A DNA stretch of 64,000 bases from Salarchaeum japonicum (GTDB lineage Archaea > Halobacteriota > Halobacteria > Halobacteriales > Halobacteriaceae): assembly GCF_020614395.1 (NCBI RefSeq), contig NZ_CP085324.1:811564-875563 (forward strand). Direction: 5' to 3'. Numbering within the stretch: position 1 is the first letter of the stretch; every line of letters begins with the position of its first letter. A program made the position numbers and the translations under genes. The notes beneath the pieces are model-generated. The model did no database searches, was not told the origin of the DNA, and worked only from the letters and a program-made list of their open reading frames with translations. Below, in pieces: positions 16,187-25,455 of the stretch.

Positions 16187-17143
16187 TCAATCGAAGGTGC
16201 CGGCGCTGAGGTAGCGTTCGCCGGAGTCGGGGAGGATGGTGACGACGAGCGGGCAGTCGTCGTACTGGCCCCCATCGGCGAGCGCGGCGGGGGGTTCGGG
16301 GCAGTCGAGTTCGGGTTGGGCGAGGCGGTCGGCGACGCGGGTGGCGGCGATGGATGCCGCGCCGCTGGACTGGCCGACGAGGATGCCTTCCTCGCGGGCG
16401 AGCCGGCGGCATTCGGCTTCGGCGTCGTCCAGCGGGACGGTTTCGACCGAGTCGAGGAGGTCGGTGTCGAGGAGGTCGCTGACGAACCCGGGCCCCATTC
16501 CCTGGTAGTCGTCCTCGCCGGGTTCGCCCGTGGTGAGCACGGGGTTCTCGGCGGGTTCGACGCCGACGACGTCCATGTCGGGGTATTCTTCGAGGAGGCG
16601 GGTGGCGGTTCCGGTGATGGTGCCGCCGGTGCCGATGGCGGCGACGAGCGCGTCCACCTCACGGCCCTCGACCTGTTCGATGATTTCCTCGGCGGTGGTG
16701 CGGTAGTGCGCGCGGGGGTTGGCTTCGTTCTCGAACTGGCTGACGAGGTAGGTGTCGGGGTTCTCGCGCGCCATCTCGGCGGCGCGGTCGTTCGCGTCCG
16801 CCATCTCGCCCGCGACGAGTTCGAGGTCTGCGCCGTACGCGGCGAGGAGATGGCGGCGTTCCTCGGACTTCGACTCGGGCATGACGATGGTGAGGTCGTA
16901 GCCGCGGGCGGCGCACACCACCGCGAGGCCGATGCCGGTGTTTCCGCTGGTCGCCTCGACGAGTCGGTCGCCCGGCCGGATGTCGCCGGCTTCCTCGGCG
17001 GCGCGAACCATCTCGCGCGCGGGCCGGTCTTTCGCGGAGCCGCCGGGGTTGAAGGATTCGACTTTCGCGGCGACGGTCGCACCCTCGGGCGACGACAGGC
17101 GAACCAGCGGCGTGCCGATGGTGTCGAGGATGCTGTCTCTCAT
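16187..17143 (-). CDS. cysK: Cysteine synthase family PLP enzyme
   Basis: 318 residues, fold type II PLP enzyme making cysteine from O-acetylserine (or O-phosphoserine) and sulfide. PLP Lys38 lies in NPGGSAKDRPA. ATSGNTGIGLA is the substrate loop near 64-74, and GTGGTITG near 173-180 binds the PLP phosphate. QSSGAAS is near the C-terminus. Length and motifs are typical of CysK/CysM. A GGAG sits 5 bp before the ATG and a TATA-like GTTTAGG about 30 bp before. Its 3' end abuts the nuclease-like remnant, marking the edge of the island. Confidence 0.92.
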   Translation of the reverse strand: MRDSILDTIGTPLVRLSSPEGATVAAKVESFNPGGSAKDRPAREMVRAAEEAGDIRPGDRLVEATSGNTGIGLAVVCAARGYDLTIVMPESKSEERRHLLAAYGADLELVAGEMADANDRAAEMARENPDTYLVSQFENEANPRAHYRTTAEEIIEQVEGREVDALVAAIGTGGTITGTATRLLEEYPDMDVVGVEPAENPVLTTGEPGEDDYQGMGPGFVSDLLDTDLLDSVETVPLDDAEAECRRLAREEGILVGQSSGAASIAATRVADRLAQPELDCPEPPAALADGGQYDDCPLVVTILPDSGERYLSAGTFD

Positions 17144-17241
17144 TACTCCTACTGACGCTCCCCAGTCCTAAACACGTACTGGACGCCGGCAGGGAGTGCC
17201 GGGACACACGCGTTAAGCCCCCCGAGCGCGTACCCCGGGGT

Positions 17242-17625
17242 ATGACGCTCGACTGCATGACGCCAGCCCCCGAGTGGGACGAGTCCGCCCACGAGGACGC
17301 CGTGAAGACGCTCGCCTCCCTCGACGACTCCACGCACTTCCGGGTGTGGGGCGCGGACTGGTGTCCCGACTGCACCGAACAACTCCCCGCGTTCGCCGCG
17401 GCGCTCGCCGCCGCCGACGTGTCCGACGACCGCGTCTCCACCTACCCCGTGGAGCGCGAGAACGGCGTGAAGACCGGCGAGAAGATGACCGAGTACGAGG
17501 TCTCGCTCATCCCGACCGTGCTGGTGGAGGACGCGGACGGCGACGAACTCGCGCGGTTCGTCGAGGAAGAAGACCAGCCCATCGCGGAGTTCCTCGCGAG
17601 CGAACTCCGCGCGATTACGGCCTGA
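17242..17625 (+). CDS. Thioredoxin-fold protein with WCPDC motif
   Basis: 127 residues with a thioredoxin fold; the active site is WCPDC at 40-44 and the cis-Pro is in SLIPTVLVEDADG. CPDC rather than CGPC suggests a different redox potential or partner. There is no signal peptide, so it is cytosolic. A TATA-like GTTAAG lies 28 bp before the ATG. It converges on the DUF255 thioredoxin-domain gene with an 11-bp overlap of 3' ends, and cysK is divergent on its other side, giving a small thiol-related neighbourhood. Confidence 0.85.
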   Translation: MTLDCMTPAPEWDESAHEDAVKTLASLDDSTHFRVWGADWCPDCTEQLPAFAAALAAADVSDDRVSTYPVERENGVKTGEKMTEYEVSLIPTVLVEDADGDELARFVEEEDQPIAEFLASELRAITA

Positions 17626-19711
17626 ACTCCCGAACCCACTCCTCGATTTCTCCGGCGGTCGTGAGCGGCGGCGAGCACGCGCGCCGACACACGTACGCCG
17701 TCGCCCCTGCTCCCGTCTTCCCGCTGGCTTCCCGGCCCGCCCAAATCGGCGGGGCGTCCGCAACGCCGAGGTCGTTTAGCCACCCCGCGAGCGCGCCGTC
17801 GGTCGGCGGTCGCCGGGAGAGCAGGCGGTCGGGGAGGTAGGTGTCTGCGAGTACTCGCCGCCAGTCTTCTGGAAGTTCGTCGGCGGCGACGGTGAGTTCG
17901 AGGTGGCCGGTCTCGTGGGTGTCCGCGGCGAGCGCGAGCGACGCGTGCCCGAGCGGCGACTCCCGTATCTTCGCGCCCTGCGTCTCCAGCGCTCGCTCCG
18001 CCACCTCCGCGAACCCCTCGTCGGGCGCGAACGCGTCCAGCGCGAGCAGGGTCTCGCAGGCGACGCCGACCGGCGAGGGCGTGGAGCGGTCTTCGGTCTC
18101 CTGCGGGCGCGCGAGCGGCGTGTCGGGCGTGCTGAAGTAGAGCGCGCCCGTTCCCGAATCGTAGAACTGTTCGACGAGTTCGCGGGCGAGCGACAGCGCG
18201 AACGCGAGGTGGCGGTGGTCGCCCGTCGCCTCGTACGTCGTGAGCGCGCCGCGCGCGAGGAAGGCGTAGTCGTCGAGGTAGCCCGGCCCCGAGCGCTCGC
18301 CGTCCAGCCACCGACGCGCGAGCACTCCATTTCCGTCCCAGAGTTCCTCGCGCGCGAAGTCGAGCGCCGCGGCCGCCCGCTCCGCGTACGCGTCGTCCAG
18401 CACCAGTCCTGCCTCGGCGAACGCCCGTACGGCGAGGCCGTTCCACGCCGAAATCACCTTCTCGTCGCGGGCGGGCCGCGTCCGTTCCGCTCGCGCCTCG
18501 AAGACCTGTTCGCGGGCGCGGTCGAGGCGCTCCGCGACCGCGGAGTCGCGCAGGTCGTGCTCGTCCGCCAGCGCCGCCACGGACTCAGCGACGGTGAGCA
18601 CGGTGTCTCCCTCGAAGTTCCCCGTCTCGGTGACGCCGTAGCGCGCCCGGAACAGCGCGGCGTCGGTGTCGTCCGCGACGGCGGCGTCCACCTCGTCGGG
18701 CGTCCAGACGTAGAACGACCCCTCCTCGTCGCCGCTTCGCGCGTCCAGCGTCGCGTAGAACCCGTCGCCGTCGCTGAGTTCGCGGTCGATGAAGTCGAGT
18801 GTCTCCCGCGCAATCTCCGCGTACCGGTCGCCGTCCGCGACCTGGTGGGCGGCGGTGTAGGCGCGCGCGAGTTCGGCGTTGTCGTACAGCATCTTCTCGA
18901 AGTGCGGGACCGTCCAGTCCCTGTCCACGCAGTACCGGTGGAAGCCGCCGCCGACGTGGTCGCGGAGGCCGCCGTCCGCCATCGCGTCCAGCGCCCGGGT
19001 CGCCGTGTCGAGGGACGAGCGGTCGCCGGTGCGGTCGGCGGCGCGGAGGAGCGCGTGCACCCGGCCCGGCTGGGGGAACTTCTGCTGGCCGCCCCAGCCG
19101 CCGTGCTCGTCGTCCGCGCGCTCCCGGGCGGCGTCCGCGACCGCGGTGAGCGCGTCGCTCCCCGGCGCGTCGTCGAGGGGGTCGGGAACGTCCTCCAGTT
19201 CGCCTCGGGCCGCCGCCGTCCACTGGTCGGCGCGCGCCTCGATGTCCTCGCGCTCCGTCCGCCACGACTCCGCGATGTCGTCCAGGAGCTGTCGGAACCC
19301 GGGCTGGTTCCGACTCGCGTCCGGCGGGAAGTACGTCCCGACGTAGAACGGCTTCAGGTCGGGCGTGAGCCAGACGGAGAGCGGCCACCCCCCGCCGCCG
19401 CGCACGAGCTGGCAGACCGTCATGAACACGTCGTCCAGGTCGGGGCGCTCCTCCCGGTCTATCTTCACGGGCACGAACTCGTCGTTCAGCTTCGCGGCGA
19501 TGTCGGGGTCGGAAAAGGACTCCTCCTCCATCACGTGACACCAGTGGCAGGCCGAGTAGCCGATGGAGACGAACAGCGGGCGGTCGCGCTCCCGGGCGGC
19601 GTCGATGGCGGCGGCGTCCCACGGCTGCCAGTGAACGGGGTTGTCGGCGTGCTGGCGGAGGTAGGGGCTTCCCTCGTCGTCCAGTCGGTTCCGCGCGAGC
19701 GGGTCGGTCAT
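17615..19711 (-). CDS. DUF255 thioredoxin-domain protein (YyaL/SPATA20-like)
   Basis: 698 residues. The N-terminal DUF255 thioredoxin-like domain starts RNRLDDEGSPYLRQHADNPV and carries ACHWCHVM (CHWCH at 55-59). The rest is an alpha/alpha-barrel resembling six-hairpin glycosidases or N-acylglucosamine epimerases, with FHRYCVDRDWTVPHFEKMLY and SAWNGLAVRAFA. This is the usual full length for the family; biochemical function is not established. The ATG at 19711 is chosen over one 33 bp upstream because it matches the conserved start. The 3' end overlaps the thioredoxin gene. Confidence 0.9.
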   Translation of the reverse strand: MTDPLARNRLDDEGSPYLRQHADNPVHWQPWDAAAIDAARERDRPLFVSIGYSACHWCHVMEEESFSDPDIAAKLNDEFVPVKIDREERPDLDDVFMTVCQLVRGGGGWPLSVWLTPDLKPFYVGTYFPPDASRNQPGFRQLLDDIAESWRTEREDIEARADQWTAAARGELEDVPDPLDDAPGSDALTAVADAARERADDEHGGWGGQQKFPQPGRVHALLRAADRTGDRSSLDTATRALDAMADGGLRDHVGGGFHRYCVDRDWTVPHFEKMLYDNAELARAYTAAHQVADGDRYAEIARETLDFIDRELSDGDGFYATLDARSGDEEGSFYVWTPDEVDAAVADDTDAALFRARYGVTETGNFEGDTVLTVAESVAALADEHDLRDSAVAERLDRAREQVFEARAERTRPARDEKVISAWNGLAVRAFAEAGLVLDDAYAERAAAALDFAREELWDGNGVLARRWLDGERSGPGYLDDYAFLARGALTTYEATGDHRHLAFALSLARELVEQFYDSGTGALYFSTPDTPLARPQETEDRSTPSPVGVACETLLALDAFAPDEGFAEVAERALETQGAKIRESPLGHASLALAADTHETGHLELTVAADELPEDWRRVLADTYLPDRLLSRRPPTDGALAGWLNDLGVADAPPIWAGREASGKTGAGATAYVCRRACSPPLTTAGEIEEWVREFRP

Positions 19712-19828
19712 ACCCGCTGGTTCGGGGGCCACGCGGAAAAACACGGAGTTCGAAGATACGCACGAACGCGCATACTCGCCCGCTCGTTAAGAGGAACCTT
19801 TACACTCCTTTGCTGACTGTCGTCGGGT

Positions 19829-21115
19829 ATGACCGAGACCGTGCTCCTCGTCGGCGGCGGCGGCCGCGAACACGCCGTCGCGCGCTCGCTCGCCCCGGAC
19901 TGCGACCTCCACGCGTGCGCGAGCAACCGCAACCCCGGCATCGACGCGCTCGCCGAGTCCTTCGAGACGCTGGACGAAACCGACCCGGACGCGGTCGCCG
20001 CGCACGCCGAGGCCGTCGGCGCTGACCTCGCGGTCGTCGGCCCGGAGACGCCGCTCGCCGCCGGCGTCGTGGACGCGCTCGAAGCCGCGAACGTGTACGC
20101 GTTCGGCCCGCGGGAGGCCGACGCCCGCATCGAGACGGACAAGGCGTTCCAGCGCGAGTTCATGCGCGAGCACGACATCCCGGGCTGTCCGGACTTCGAG
20201 ACGTTCACCGACACCGAGGCGGCCTGCGAGTACATCGACGCCTACGACGGCGACCTCGCCGTGAAACCCGCGGGCCTCACCGGCGGGAAGGGCGTGAAGG
20301 TCACGGGCGACCAGGTCACCAAGGAAGAGGCGAAGGCGTACCTCCGCGAGGAGGACTACGACGAGGTCGTGCTTGAGGAGCGGTTCGTCGGCGAGGAGTT
20401 CACGGTGCAGGCGTTCGTCGCGAACGGCGACGTGCGACCGACGCCCGCGGTCCAGGACCACAAGCGCGCGTTCGAGGGCGACGAGGGCCCGAACACGGGC
20501 GGGATGGGGAGTTACTCGGACGCCGCGCGCACGCTCCCGTTCATGACCGCCGAGGACTACGACGACGCCGTCGCGGTGCTGGAGGCCGTCGTGGACGCCC
20601 TCCCCACGTACCGCGGCGTGCTCTACGGCCAGTTCATGCTCACCGCGGACGGCGTCAAAGTGGTCGAGTTCAACGCGCGCTTCGGCGACCCCGAAGCGAT
20701 GAACACGCTCCCCGTCATGGAGACGCCCTTCCTGGACGTGCTCACGGCCGCGCGGGACGGCGAACCCCTCCCCGAACTCGCGTTCGACACGACCGCCACC
20801 GTCTGCAAGTACGCCGTCCCCGCCGGCTACCCGACCGACCCCGAAGCGGGCGCGCGCGTCACCGTCACCGAGGACTCGGTGGGCGAGGACGCCATCCTCT
20901 TCTACGCGAGCGTGGACGCCCGCGACGACGGCGTCTACACCACCACCTCCCGGAGCTTCGCCGTCGTCGGTCTCGGAGAAACAATCGCGGACGCCGAAGA
21001 CCGCGCGAGCGACGCGCTCGCGGGCGTGACCGAGGGGTTCCGCATCCGCGAGGACATCGGAACCGCGGAGCTCGTGCAGCGCCGCATCGACCACGTCGAA
21101 CGCCTCCGCGACTAA
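19829..21115 (+). CDS. purD: Phosphoribosylamine-glycine ligase
   Basis: GAR synthetase, the second step of purine synthesis; it takes the phosphoribosylamine made by PurF. 428 residues: N-terminal GGGGREHA (P-loop-like, residues 8-15), an ATP-grasp core with KPAGLTGGKGVKV and GPNTGGMGSY, and a C-terminal barrel domain. ATP-grasp metal ligands are in EFNARFGDPE. A TATA-like TTTACAC is 28 bp before the ATG, suggesting a leaderless message. It is not linked to purF or other pur genes. Confidence 0.95.
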   Translation: MTETVLLVGGGGREHAVARSLAPDCDLHACASNRNPGIDALAESFETLDETDPDAVAAHAEAVGADLAVVGPETPLAAGVVDALEAANVYAFGPREADARIETDKAFQREFMREHDIPGCPDFETFTDTEAACEYIDAYDGDLAVKPAGLTGGKGVKVTGDQVTKEEAKAYLREEDYDEVVLEERFVGEEFTVQAFVANGDVRPTPAVQDHKRAFEGDEGPNTGGMGSYSDAARTLPFMTAEDYDDAVAVLEAVVDALPTYRGVLYGQFMLTADGVKVVEFNARFGDPEAMNTLPVMETPFLDVLTAARDGEPLPELAFDTTATVCKYAVPAGYPTDPEAGARVTVTEDSVGEDAILFYASVDARDDGVYTTTSRSFAVVGLGETIADAEDRASDALAGVTEGFRIREDIGTAELVQRRIDHVERLRD

Positions 21116-21171
21116 CCACGAGACGGCGTAGCGATTAACTCTAAGTAGCGCGCACGCGTCTTTCTTCCTGT

Positions 21172-21627
21172 ATGTCGAGCGACGAAGTCACCCGGTTGTT
21201 GAAGCAGGCGTACCAGGACGAAATCGAGACCGTGATGAACTACATGTCGAACTCCATCGTGCTGGACGGCGTGCGCGCCGAGGAGATCAAGGAGTCCCTC
21301 CAGACGGACATCCAGGAGGAACTCGGGCACGCCGAACAGCTCGGCGAACGCCTCAAACAGCTCGACGAGTCCCCGCCCGGCTCCGGCGAGTTCGAGGCGC
21401 ACCAGGACAGCCTCCAGCCGCCCGCGGACACCACGGACGTGCTCTCCGTCATCGAGGGCGTCATCGAGGCGGAGGAGGACGCCATCTCGACCTACCGCGA
21501 CCTCATCGACGCCGCGGAGGACGCGAACGACCCCGTGACGGAAGACCTCGCGGTGACGCTGCTCGCGGACGAGGAAGCCCACCGCACGGAGTTCCGCGGC
21601 TACCGCAAGGAGTACAAGAACGACTAA
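21172..21627 (+). CDS. Ferritin-like diiron protein
   Basis: 151 residues forming a four-helix bundle. Diiron ligand motifs are visible: E19 in DEIET, E50xxH53 in QEELGHAEQ, Glu in VIEAEED, and ExxH in ADEEAHRTEF. This is the rubrerythrin/bacterioferritin-like spacing without a rubredoxin domain. Probable iron storage or peroxide detoxification in the cytosol. The next gene (XapX) follows 24 bp later on the same strand and may be co-transcribed. Confidence 0.85.
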   Translation: MSSDEVTRLLKQAYQDEIETVMNYMSNSIVLDGVRAEEIKESLQTDIQEELGHAEQLGERLKQLDESPPGSGEFEAHQDSLQPPADTTDVLSVIEGVIEAEEDAISTYRDLIDAAEDANDPVTEDLAVTLLADEEAHRTEFRGYRKEYKND

Positions 21628-21651
21628 CCCCTCGGACGCCCCAGGTGGCGT

Positions 21652-21846
21652 ATGAACGCTATCTACGTCGTCCTCGCGCTCCTCACGGGCGCGATTACGG
21701 GCGCGCTGTTTCGCTTTCTGGACGTGCCGATTCCCGCGCCGCCCAGCCTCGCGGGCGTGATGGGAATCGTCGGTATCTACGTCGGGTACAAGCTCGTGGA
21801 GTACGCGGGCGTCGAGTACGATATCGTGGAAGCGCTCGGCCTCTAG
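21652..21846 (+). CDS. XapX domain small membrane protein
   Basis: 64 residues with two hydrophobic helices separated by [24 protein letters not shown], the signature of the XapX domain: a proline-rich turn before a glycine-rich helix. Function is unknown. It follows the ferritin-like gene closely and ends in a 4-bp overlap with the convergent DUF63 gene. Confidence 0.8.
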   Translation: MNAIYVVLALLTGAITGALFRFLDVPIPAPPSLAGVMGIVGIYVGYKLVEYAGVEYDIVEALGL

Positions 21847-22964
21847 ATGCCGAAGGTCGCGCGGAGCATGTCGCGGGTTCCGGGGCCGAGTCCGACCGCG
21901 AGCACGGCGACGAGGAGGAGGACGGCGAACCGCGGGTTCTCCTCGTAGAGCTCGTCGTTGAACAGCCAGACGACGAACGTCGCCGCGACCAGTTTCAGGA
22001 GCAGGAAGCCCCAGGCGTCACCGATGACGGCGGTGATGCTCTGCGGGACGTACTGCTGGGTGAGGTCGACGACGGCGCTGTTCACGGGGTGTTTCGGGAC
22101 GAGGTCGCCGTTCGGGTAGCCGAGTTCCGCGCCCCAGTCGAGGCCGATGACGTTCGACACGCCGTCGACGGCGTGCCCCCAGATGACGACCGCGCCCGCG
22201 AGCCCCGTCCCGTAGTTGATTTCGGGCGCGAACGCGTCCGCGCCCTTGTAGACGGCGACGGCGAGCACGGTGGCGATGCCGATGGTGAGCACCGTGAACA
22301 CGGGGAGGAAGTGGACGCGGTCGGTGGTCGCCGCGAGGTAGCCGAGGTAGGCGAGGGACGCGGCGAGCACGGCGCTCCCGATGGCGGCGAGCGGCCGATA
22401 GTAGTCGTCCGTGTAGTCGCGCCGGGCGATCCAGACCGCGAGGACGAGCGCGCCGACCGCGAGGAAGAAGACGGTGAAGTAGATGAGCGGACTGATGATG
22501 AACGAGTTCCACGGGTAGGGGACGGCGCTCCCGCCGAGCGCGTCGTTCGCGTCCTCGACGACGCGGAGCGCGCCGCCGAAGAACATGAACGGCAACAGCG
22601 CGAACAGCAGGCGGCGGTTCTCCCCGACGTTCAGGCGGTCGAGCAGGAAGACGACGCCGCTGAGCATCACGATGAGCGTCACCATGTATCCGACTTCGCT
22701 CACGAGCGTGTATCCGGGGTACGCCACGGGCTCCGTCGCGCTCGCGCACTGGACGGCGCTGTCGAGGAGGACGGGACTGCCGCCGTTCCACGCCGCGCAC
22801 GCCGCGCCGTGGGCGTCCGCGTACACCGGCCCCCAGAAGTAGTGCCAGACGAACCCGCCGTACACCGTGTCGTAGAAGAGGAGCGACCCGCCGACGAGCG
22901 CAAGCACGGCGGCACCGACGCCGGCCGCCCACGTTCGCTCGCGGTCGGTCTCCGGGAAAGTCAT
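21843..22964 (-). CDS. DUF63 family membrane protein
   Basis: 373 residues with about eight to nine hydrophobic segments, typical of the archaeal DUF63 family. Conserved-looking blocks are [55 protein letters not shown] and [14 protein letters not shown]. Polar and charged residues inside membrane segments (His, Asp) suggest an enzymatic or transport role, but none is known to me. The start faces the Lrp gene end. It converges with XapX. Confidence 0.85.
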   Translation of the reverse strand: MTFPETDRERTWAAGVGAAVLALVGGSLLFYDTVYGGFVWHYFWGPVYADAHGAACAAWNGGSPVLLDSAVQCASATEPVAYPGYTLVSEVGYMVTLIVMLSGVVFLLDRLNVGENRRLLFALLPFMFFGGALRVVEDANDALGGSAVPYPWNSFIISPLIYFTVFFLAVGALVLAVWIARRDYTDDYYRPLAAIGSAVLAASLAYLGYLAATTDRVHFLPVFTVLTIGIATVLAVAVYKGADAFAPEINYGTGLAGAVVIWGHAVDGVSNVIGLDWGAELGYPNGDLVPKHPVNSAVVDLTQQYVPQSITAVIGDAWGFLLLKLVAATFVVWLFNDELYEENPRFAVLLLVAVLAVGLGPGTRDMLRATFGI

Positions 22965-23005
22965 GTGCGAGAAATCGTCTCAGGGGCCGCTTTACGCTTC
23001 CGGTC

Positions 23006-23455
23006 TCAGACGGGGAGTTCGTGCGTTCGGTACTCGGTGTCGAGGACGACCATCGTCTGCGAGCGCGCGAACCCGTCCACCTGGGCGATGCGGTCGAACA
23101 TGAGTTCGCGGAGTTTCGACGTGTCCGGCGCGTACACCCGCATCACGATGTCCCACTCGCCCGTCGTGAGCGTTATCTCCTGCACGCCGTCGATGCTCTT
23201 CAGGAGGTCGAGCGCCTCGTCCTCCCGGCCCTGCTCGACTCGCAGTCCGACGATGGCGGAGAGACCGTACCCGATGGCTTCCGGGTCGACGTCGGCGTGG
23301 TAGCCGCGGATGACGCCCTCTTCTTCCATGCGTTTCACGCGGTCGTGGACGGTCGCGCTCGACATGTCGATGCGCCTCGCAATCTCGCTGAACGCCACGC
23401 GCGCGTCCTCCTGGAGCGCCTGGAGGATTGCGCGGTCCGTGTCGTCGAGGTCCAT
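23006..23455 (-). CDS. Lrp/AsnC family transcriptional regulator
   Basis: 149 residues: N-terminal winged HTH (MDLDDTDRAILQALQEDARV to about residue 55) and C-terminal RAM ligand-binding domain (GLSAIVGLRVE, TGEWDIVMRVYA). It probably forms octamers sensing an amino acid. The ATG at 23455 is preferred over one 48 bp upstream because it gives the canonical start. It lies 34 bp downstream of the inositol monophosphatase-like gene on the same strand and may share its transcript. The target is unknown. Confidence 0.9.
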   Translation of the reverse strand: MDLDDTDRAILQALQEDARVAFSEIARRIDMSSATVHDRVKRMEEEGVIRGYHADVDPEAIGYGLSAIVGLRVEQGREDEALDLLKSIDGVQEITLTTGEWDIVMRVYAPDTSKLRELMFDRIAQVDGFARSQTMVVLDTEYRTHELPV

Positions 23456-23489
23456 ACGCCCCGTGGGGTTCGGGAGCCCAATACGTTTG

Positions 23490-24281
23490 CTACTCGATTG
23501 CACGCCGCGCGGCGGCGAGCACCTCCTCGTGGCGGGTGTCGTTCGACGCCACCAGGCCCGTGCTCTCCGGCGTCCACTCGTCGCCCTCGATGTCGGTCAC
23601 GCGCCCGCCGGCCCGCCGAATCATGTGCACGCCCGCGACCGTGTCCCAGGGGTGCGTCTCGACGTTCGTCACCGTCGCTTCCAACTGGCTTGCCGCCACC
23701 ATCGACAGCGTCACCTGCGCGCTCCCGAACCGACGCATGTCCCCGAACCGCTCGACGACGCCCTCGCAGATGCCCGCGTACTCGTCGCGGTCGGCGAACG
23801 CCCACCAGACCGTCGGCGACACCGTGAACGCCTCTGGGTCGTCCTCCTCGCTCACCGACACCGGGTCGCCGTTCACCCACACGCCCTCCGCGTTCGAGAC
23901 GTAGGTGTCGCCGAGCGCGGGCAGGACGTTCGCCGCCGCCACCGCCTCACCGTCCTCCACCGCCGCGACGCTCGTCGCCCACAGCGGAATGTCCCGCACG
24001 TAGTTGTTCGTCCCGTCGATGGGGTCGATGACCCACACCGGCCCCCGTCCCGGCACCTCCTTCAGTTCGTCCTCCTCCTCCCCCACGATAGCGTCCTCCG
24101 GGAACGACTCCCGAACCACCTCGATGACCTCGCGCTGGGCGTCCCGGTCGGCGTGCGTCACCACGTCCGTCTTCCCGTCCTTCGTCTCCACCTCGATGTC
24201 CGTCCGGAAGAACTCGTCCGCCACGCGCGCACCGGCGCGCGCCGCCGACTCCACCACCGACGCCCTATCGCGTTCGCTCAT
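23490..24281 (-). CDS. Inositol monophosphatase family protein
   Basis: 263 residues. Metal-binding motifs are GEEE at 67-70, WVIDPIDGTNNY at 83-94 and HPWDTVAG near 207. This is the IMPase/FBPase superfamily fold; archaeal members can act on inositol phosphate, fructose 1,6-bisphosphate or both, so the substrate is not assigned. It is upstream of the Lrp gene. Upstream of it lie tRNA-Leu(CAA) and its palindromic flank. Confidence 0.9.
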   Translation of the reverse strand: MSERDRASVVESAARAGARVADEFFRTDIEVETKDGKTDVVTHADRDAQREVIEVVRESFPEDAIVGEEEDELKEVPGRGPVWVIDPIDGTNNYVRDIPLWATSVAAVEDGEAVAAANVLPALGDTYVSNAEGVWVNGDPVSVSEEDDPEAFTVSPTVWWAFADRDEYAGICEGVVERFGDMRRFGSAQVTLSMVAASQLEATVTNVETHPWDTVAGVHMIRRAGGRVTDIEGDEWTPESTGLVASNDTRHEEVLAAARRAIE

Positions 24282-24347
24282 ACTCGGTGGAACGACGGCA
24301 CCGGCAAGAAAACGTCGATAAAGCGACCGCTACCGAGCACGTGAGTT

Positions 24348-24414
24348 TGCGGGGGAAGTCCGCCTCGCGGACTTCCGCGCATGTTCGCGCTTTCGCGCAC
24401 ACATGCGGGGGAAG
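24348..24414. repeat. Direct repeat of the tRNA-Leu(CAA) 3' end flanking two palindromes
   Basis: TGCGGGGGAAG at 24404-24414 is the acceptor 3' end of the tRNA. An exact 11-bp copy lies at 24348-24358. Between them are GGAAGTCCGC-CTC-GCGGACTTCC (24354-24376) and a second imperfect palindrome CATGT, GCGC-TTTC-GCGC, ACATG (24380-24405). The order tRNA end, hairpins, tRNA-end copy resembles the arrangement after the FUN14 gene. Confidence 0.5.
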
Positions 24415-24488
24415 GGATTCGAACCCTTGAACTCCTACGAGAGCGGGGCTTGAACCCGCCGCCGTTGACCAGGCTTGGCGACCCCCGC
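24404..24488 (-). tRNA. tRNA-Leu (CAA anticodon)
   Basis: 85-nt class II tRNA on the minus strand. Acceptor GCGGGGG pairs with CCCCCGC and the discriminator is A. The anticodon stem-loop GCGGG-TTCAAGC-CCCGC places CAA at 24450-24452. A long variable arm is followed by the T-arm AAGGG-TTCGAAT-CCCTT. No CCA is encoded. A TATA-like CTTAAG at about 24519-24524 lies about 31 bp upstream. Confidence 0.95.
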
Positions 24489-24618
24489 ACGCGTCCCTGA
24501 ATCGGGGTGTGGCGCGCTTAAGGACTGCGGATTACGGCGTGGGCGCGCCTCGTCGGATGTCGCAGGTCGCGTGGGGGAGCGCAACGCACTTCCCGAGCGC
24601 GCCCCTCCGTTCTAGCGA

Positions 24619-25455
24619 ATGCGCGTCGAACAGTTGGGCGACGGCGACCCCGAGTTGGCCGTCGTCGGCGGAGTGCACGGCGACGAACCCTGTGGGGTTC
24701 GCGCGATCGAGCGACTCCTCGACGACGACCCGGACGTCGAACGCCCCGTGAAGTGTATCGTCGTCAACGAGAAAGCCCTGGAGCGCGGCGTCCGGTACGT
24801 GGACGCCGACCTGAACCGGTCGTTCACGCCGGACACGCCCGCGGACGCCCACGAGCGGCGACTCGCGCAGGAGCTCGCGGAGGAAGTGCAGGGGATGACC
24901 GTGTTCTCCATTCACTCCACGCAGTCCCACGCCGACCCGTTCGCGGTGAGCGACGGGCGCGCCGAGCACGTCCAGCGCATCGTCCCGCGGCTCTCCGTCG
25001 TGGCGCTCGTGGACACGCAGGACTTCGGGGAGGGCCGCATCTTCGCCGCGGACGCCGACATAGTCGAGGTCGAGGCCGGCCTCCAGGGGTCGGAGACCGC
25101 GGCGGAGAACGCGTACACGCTCACCCGGGAGTTCCTCACCGTCGAGGGCGCGCTCCCCGGCGACGCCGTCGCGCGCGAACTCCCCGCGTTCACGATGGGC
25201 GACCCGATTCCGAAACCCGCGGCCGACGAGTACGAGGTGTTCGCGGAGAACTTCTCGTTCGTCGAGGAGGGCGACCCCGTCGCCGCCGCCGACGGCGAGG
25301 TCATCCGCGCCGACCGCGACTTCTACCCCGTGCTCCTCTCCCCGTACGGGTACGCGAACCAGTTCGGCTACCACGGGCAGAAACAGGAGTCGCTCGGTCA
25401 GTCGCCCTCGGGCGCGAACTCCACGAGCGTCAACTCGCGGCCGAGCGCGCAGTAG
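24619..25455 (+). CDS. Succinylglutamate desuccinylase/aspartoacylase family protein
   Basis: 278-residue zinc carboxypeptidase-like deacylase. Zinc ligands are His20 and Glu23 in GGVHGDEP and His99 in FSIHSTQS; ADLNRSF near 63-69 is the substrate Arg motif. The substrate is unknown; the family removes acyl groups from amino acids or related small molecules. It is one of two such proteins in the window (the other at 31254-32276). Its last 58 bp overlap the 3' end of the UPF0179 gene on the opposite strand, an unusually long convergent overlap. Confidence 0.85.
   Translation: MRVEQLGDGDPELAVVGGVHGDEPCGVRAIERLLDDDPDVERPVKCIVVNEKALERGVRYVDADLNRSFTPDTPADAHERRLAQELAEEVQGMTVFSIHSTQSHADPFAVSDGRAEHVQRIVPRLSVVALVDTQDFGEGRIFAADADIVEVEAGLQGSETAAENAYTLTREFLTVEGALPGDAVARELPAFTMGDPIPKPAADEYEVFAENFSFVEEGDPVAAADGEVIRADRDFYPVLLSPYGYANQFGYHGQKQESLGQSPSGANSTSVNSRPSAQ

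Noticed and set aside
15923-17155. A 410-codon plus-strand frame across cysK
   Set aside because: Beyond about 16186 it is antisense to cysK, which has all PLP-enzyme motifs. Only the first 88 codons look like protein.
17903-19816. A 637-codon frame opposite the DUF255 gene
   Set aside because: Its Arg/Val-rich composition is typical of antisense frames in high-GC DNA; the DUF255 protein on the other strand is complete with its CHWCH motif.
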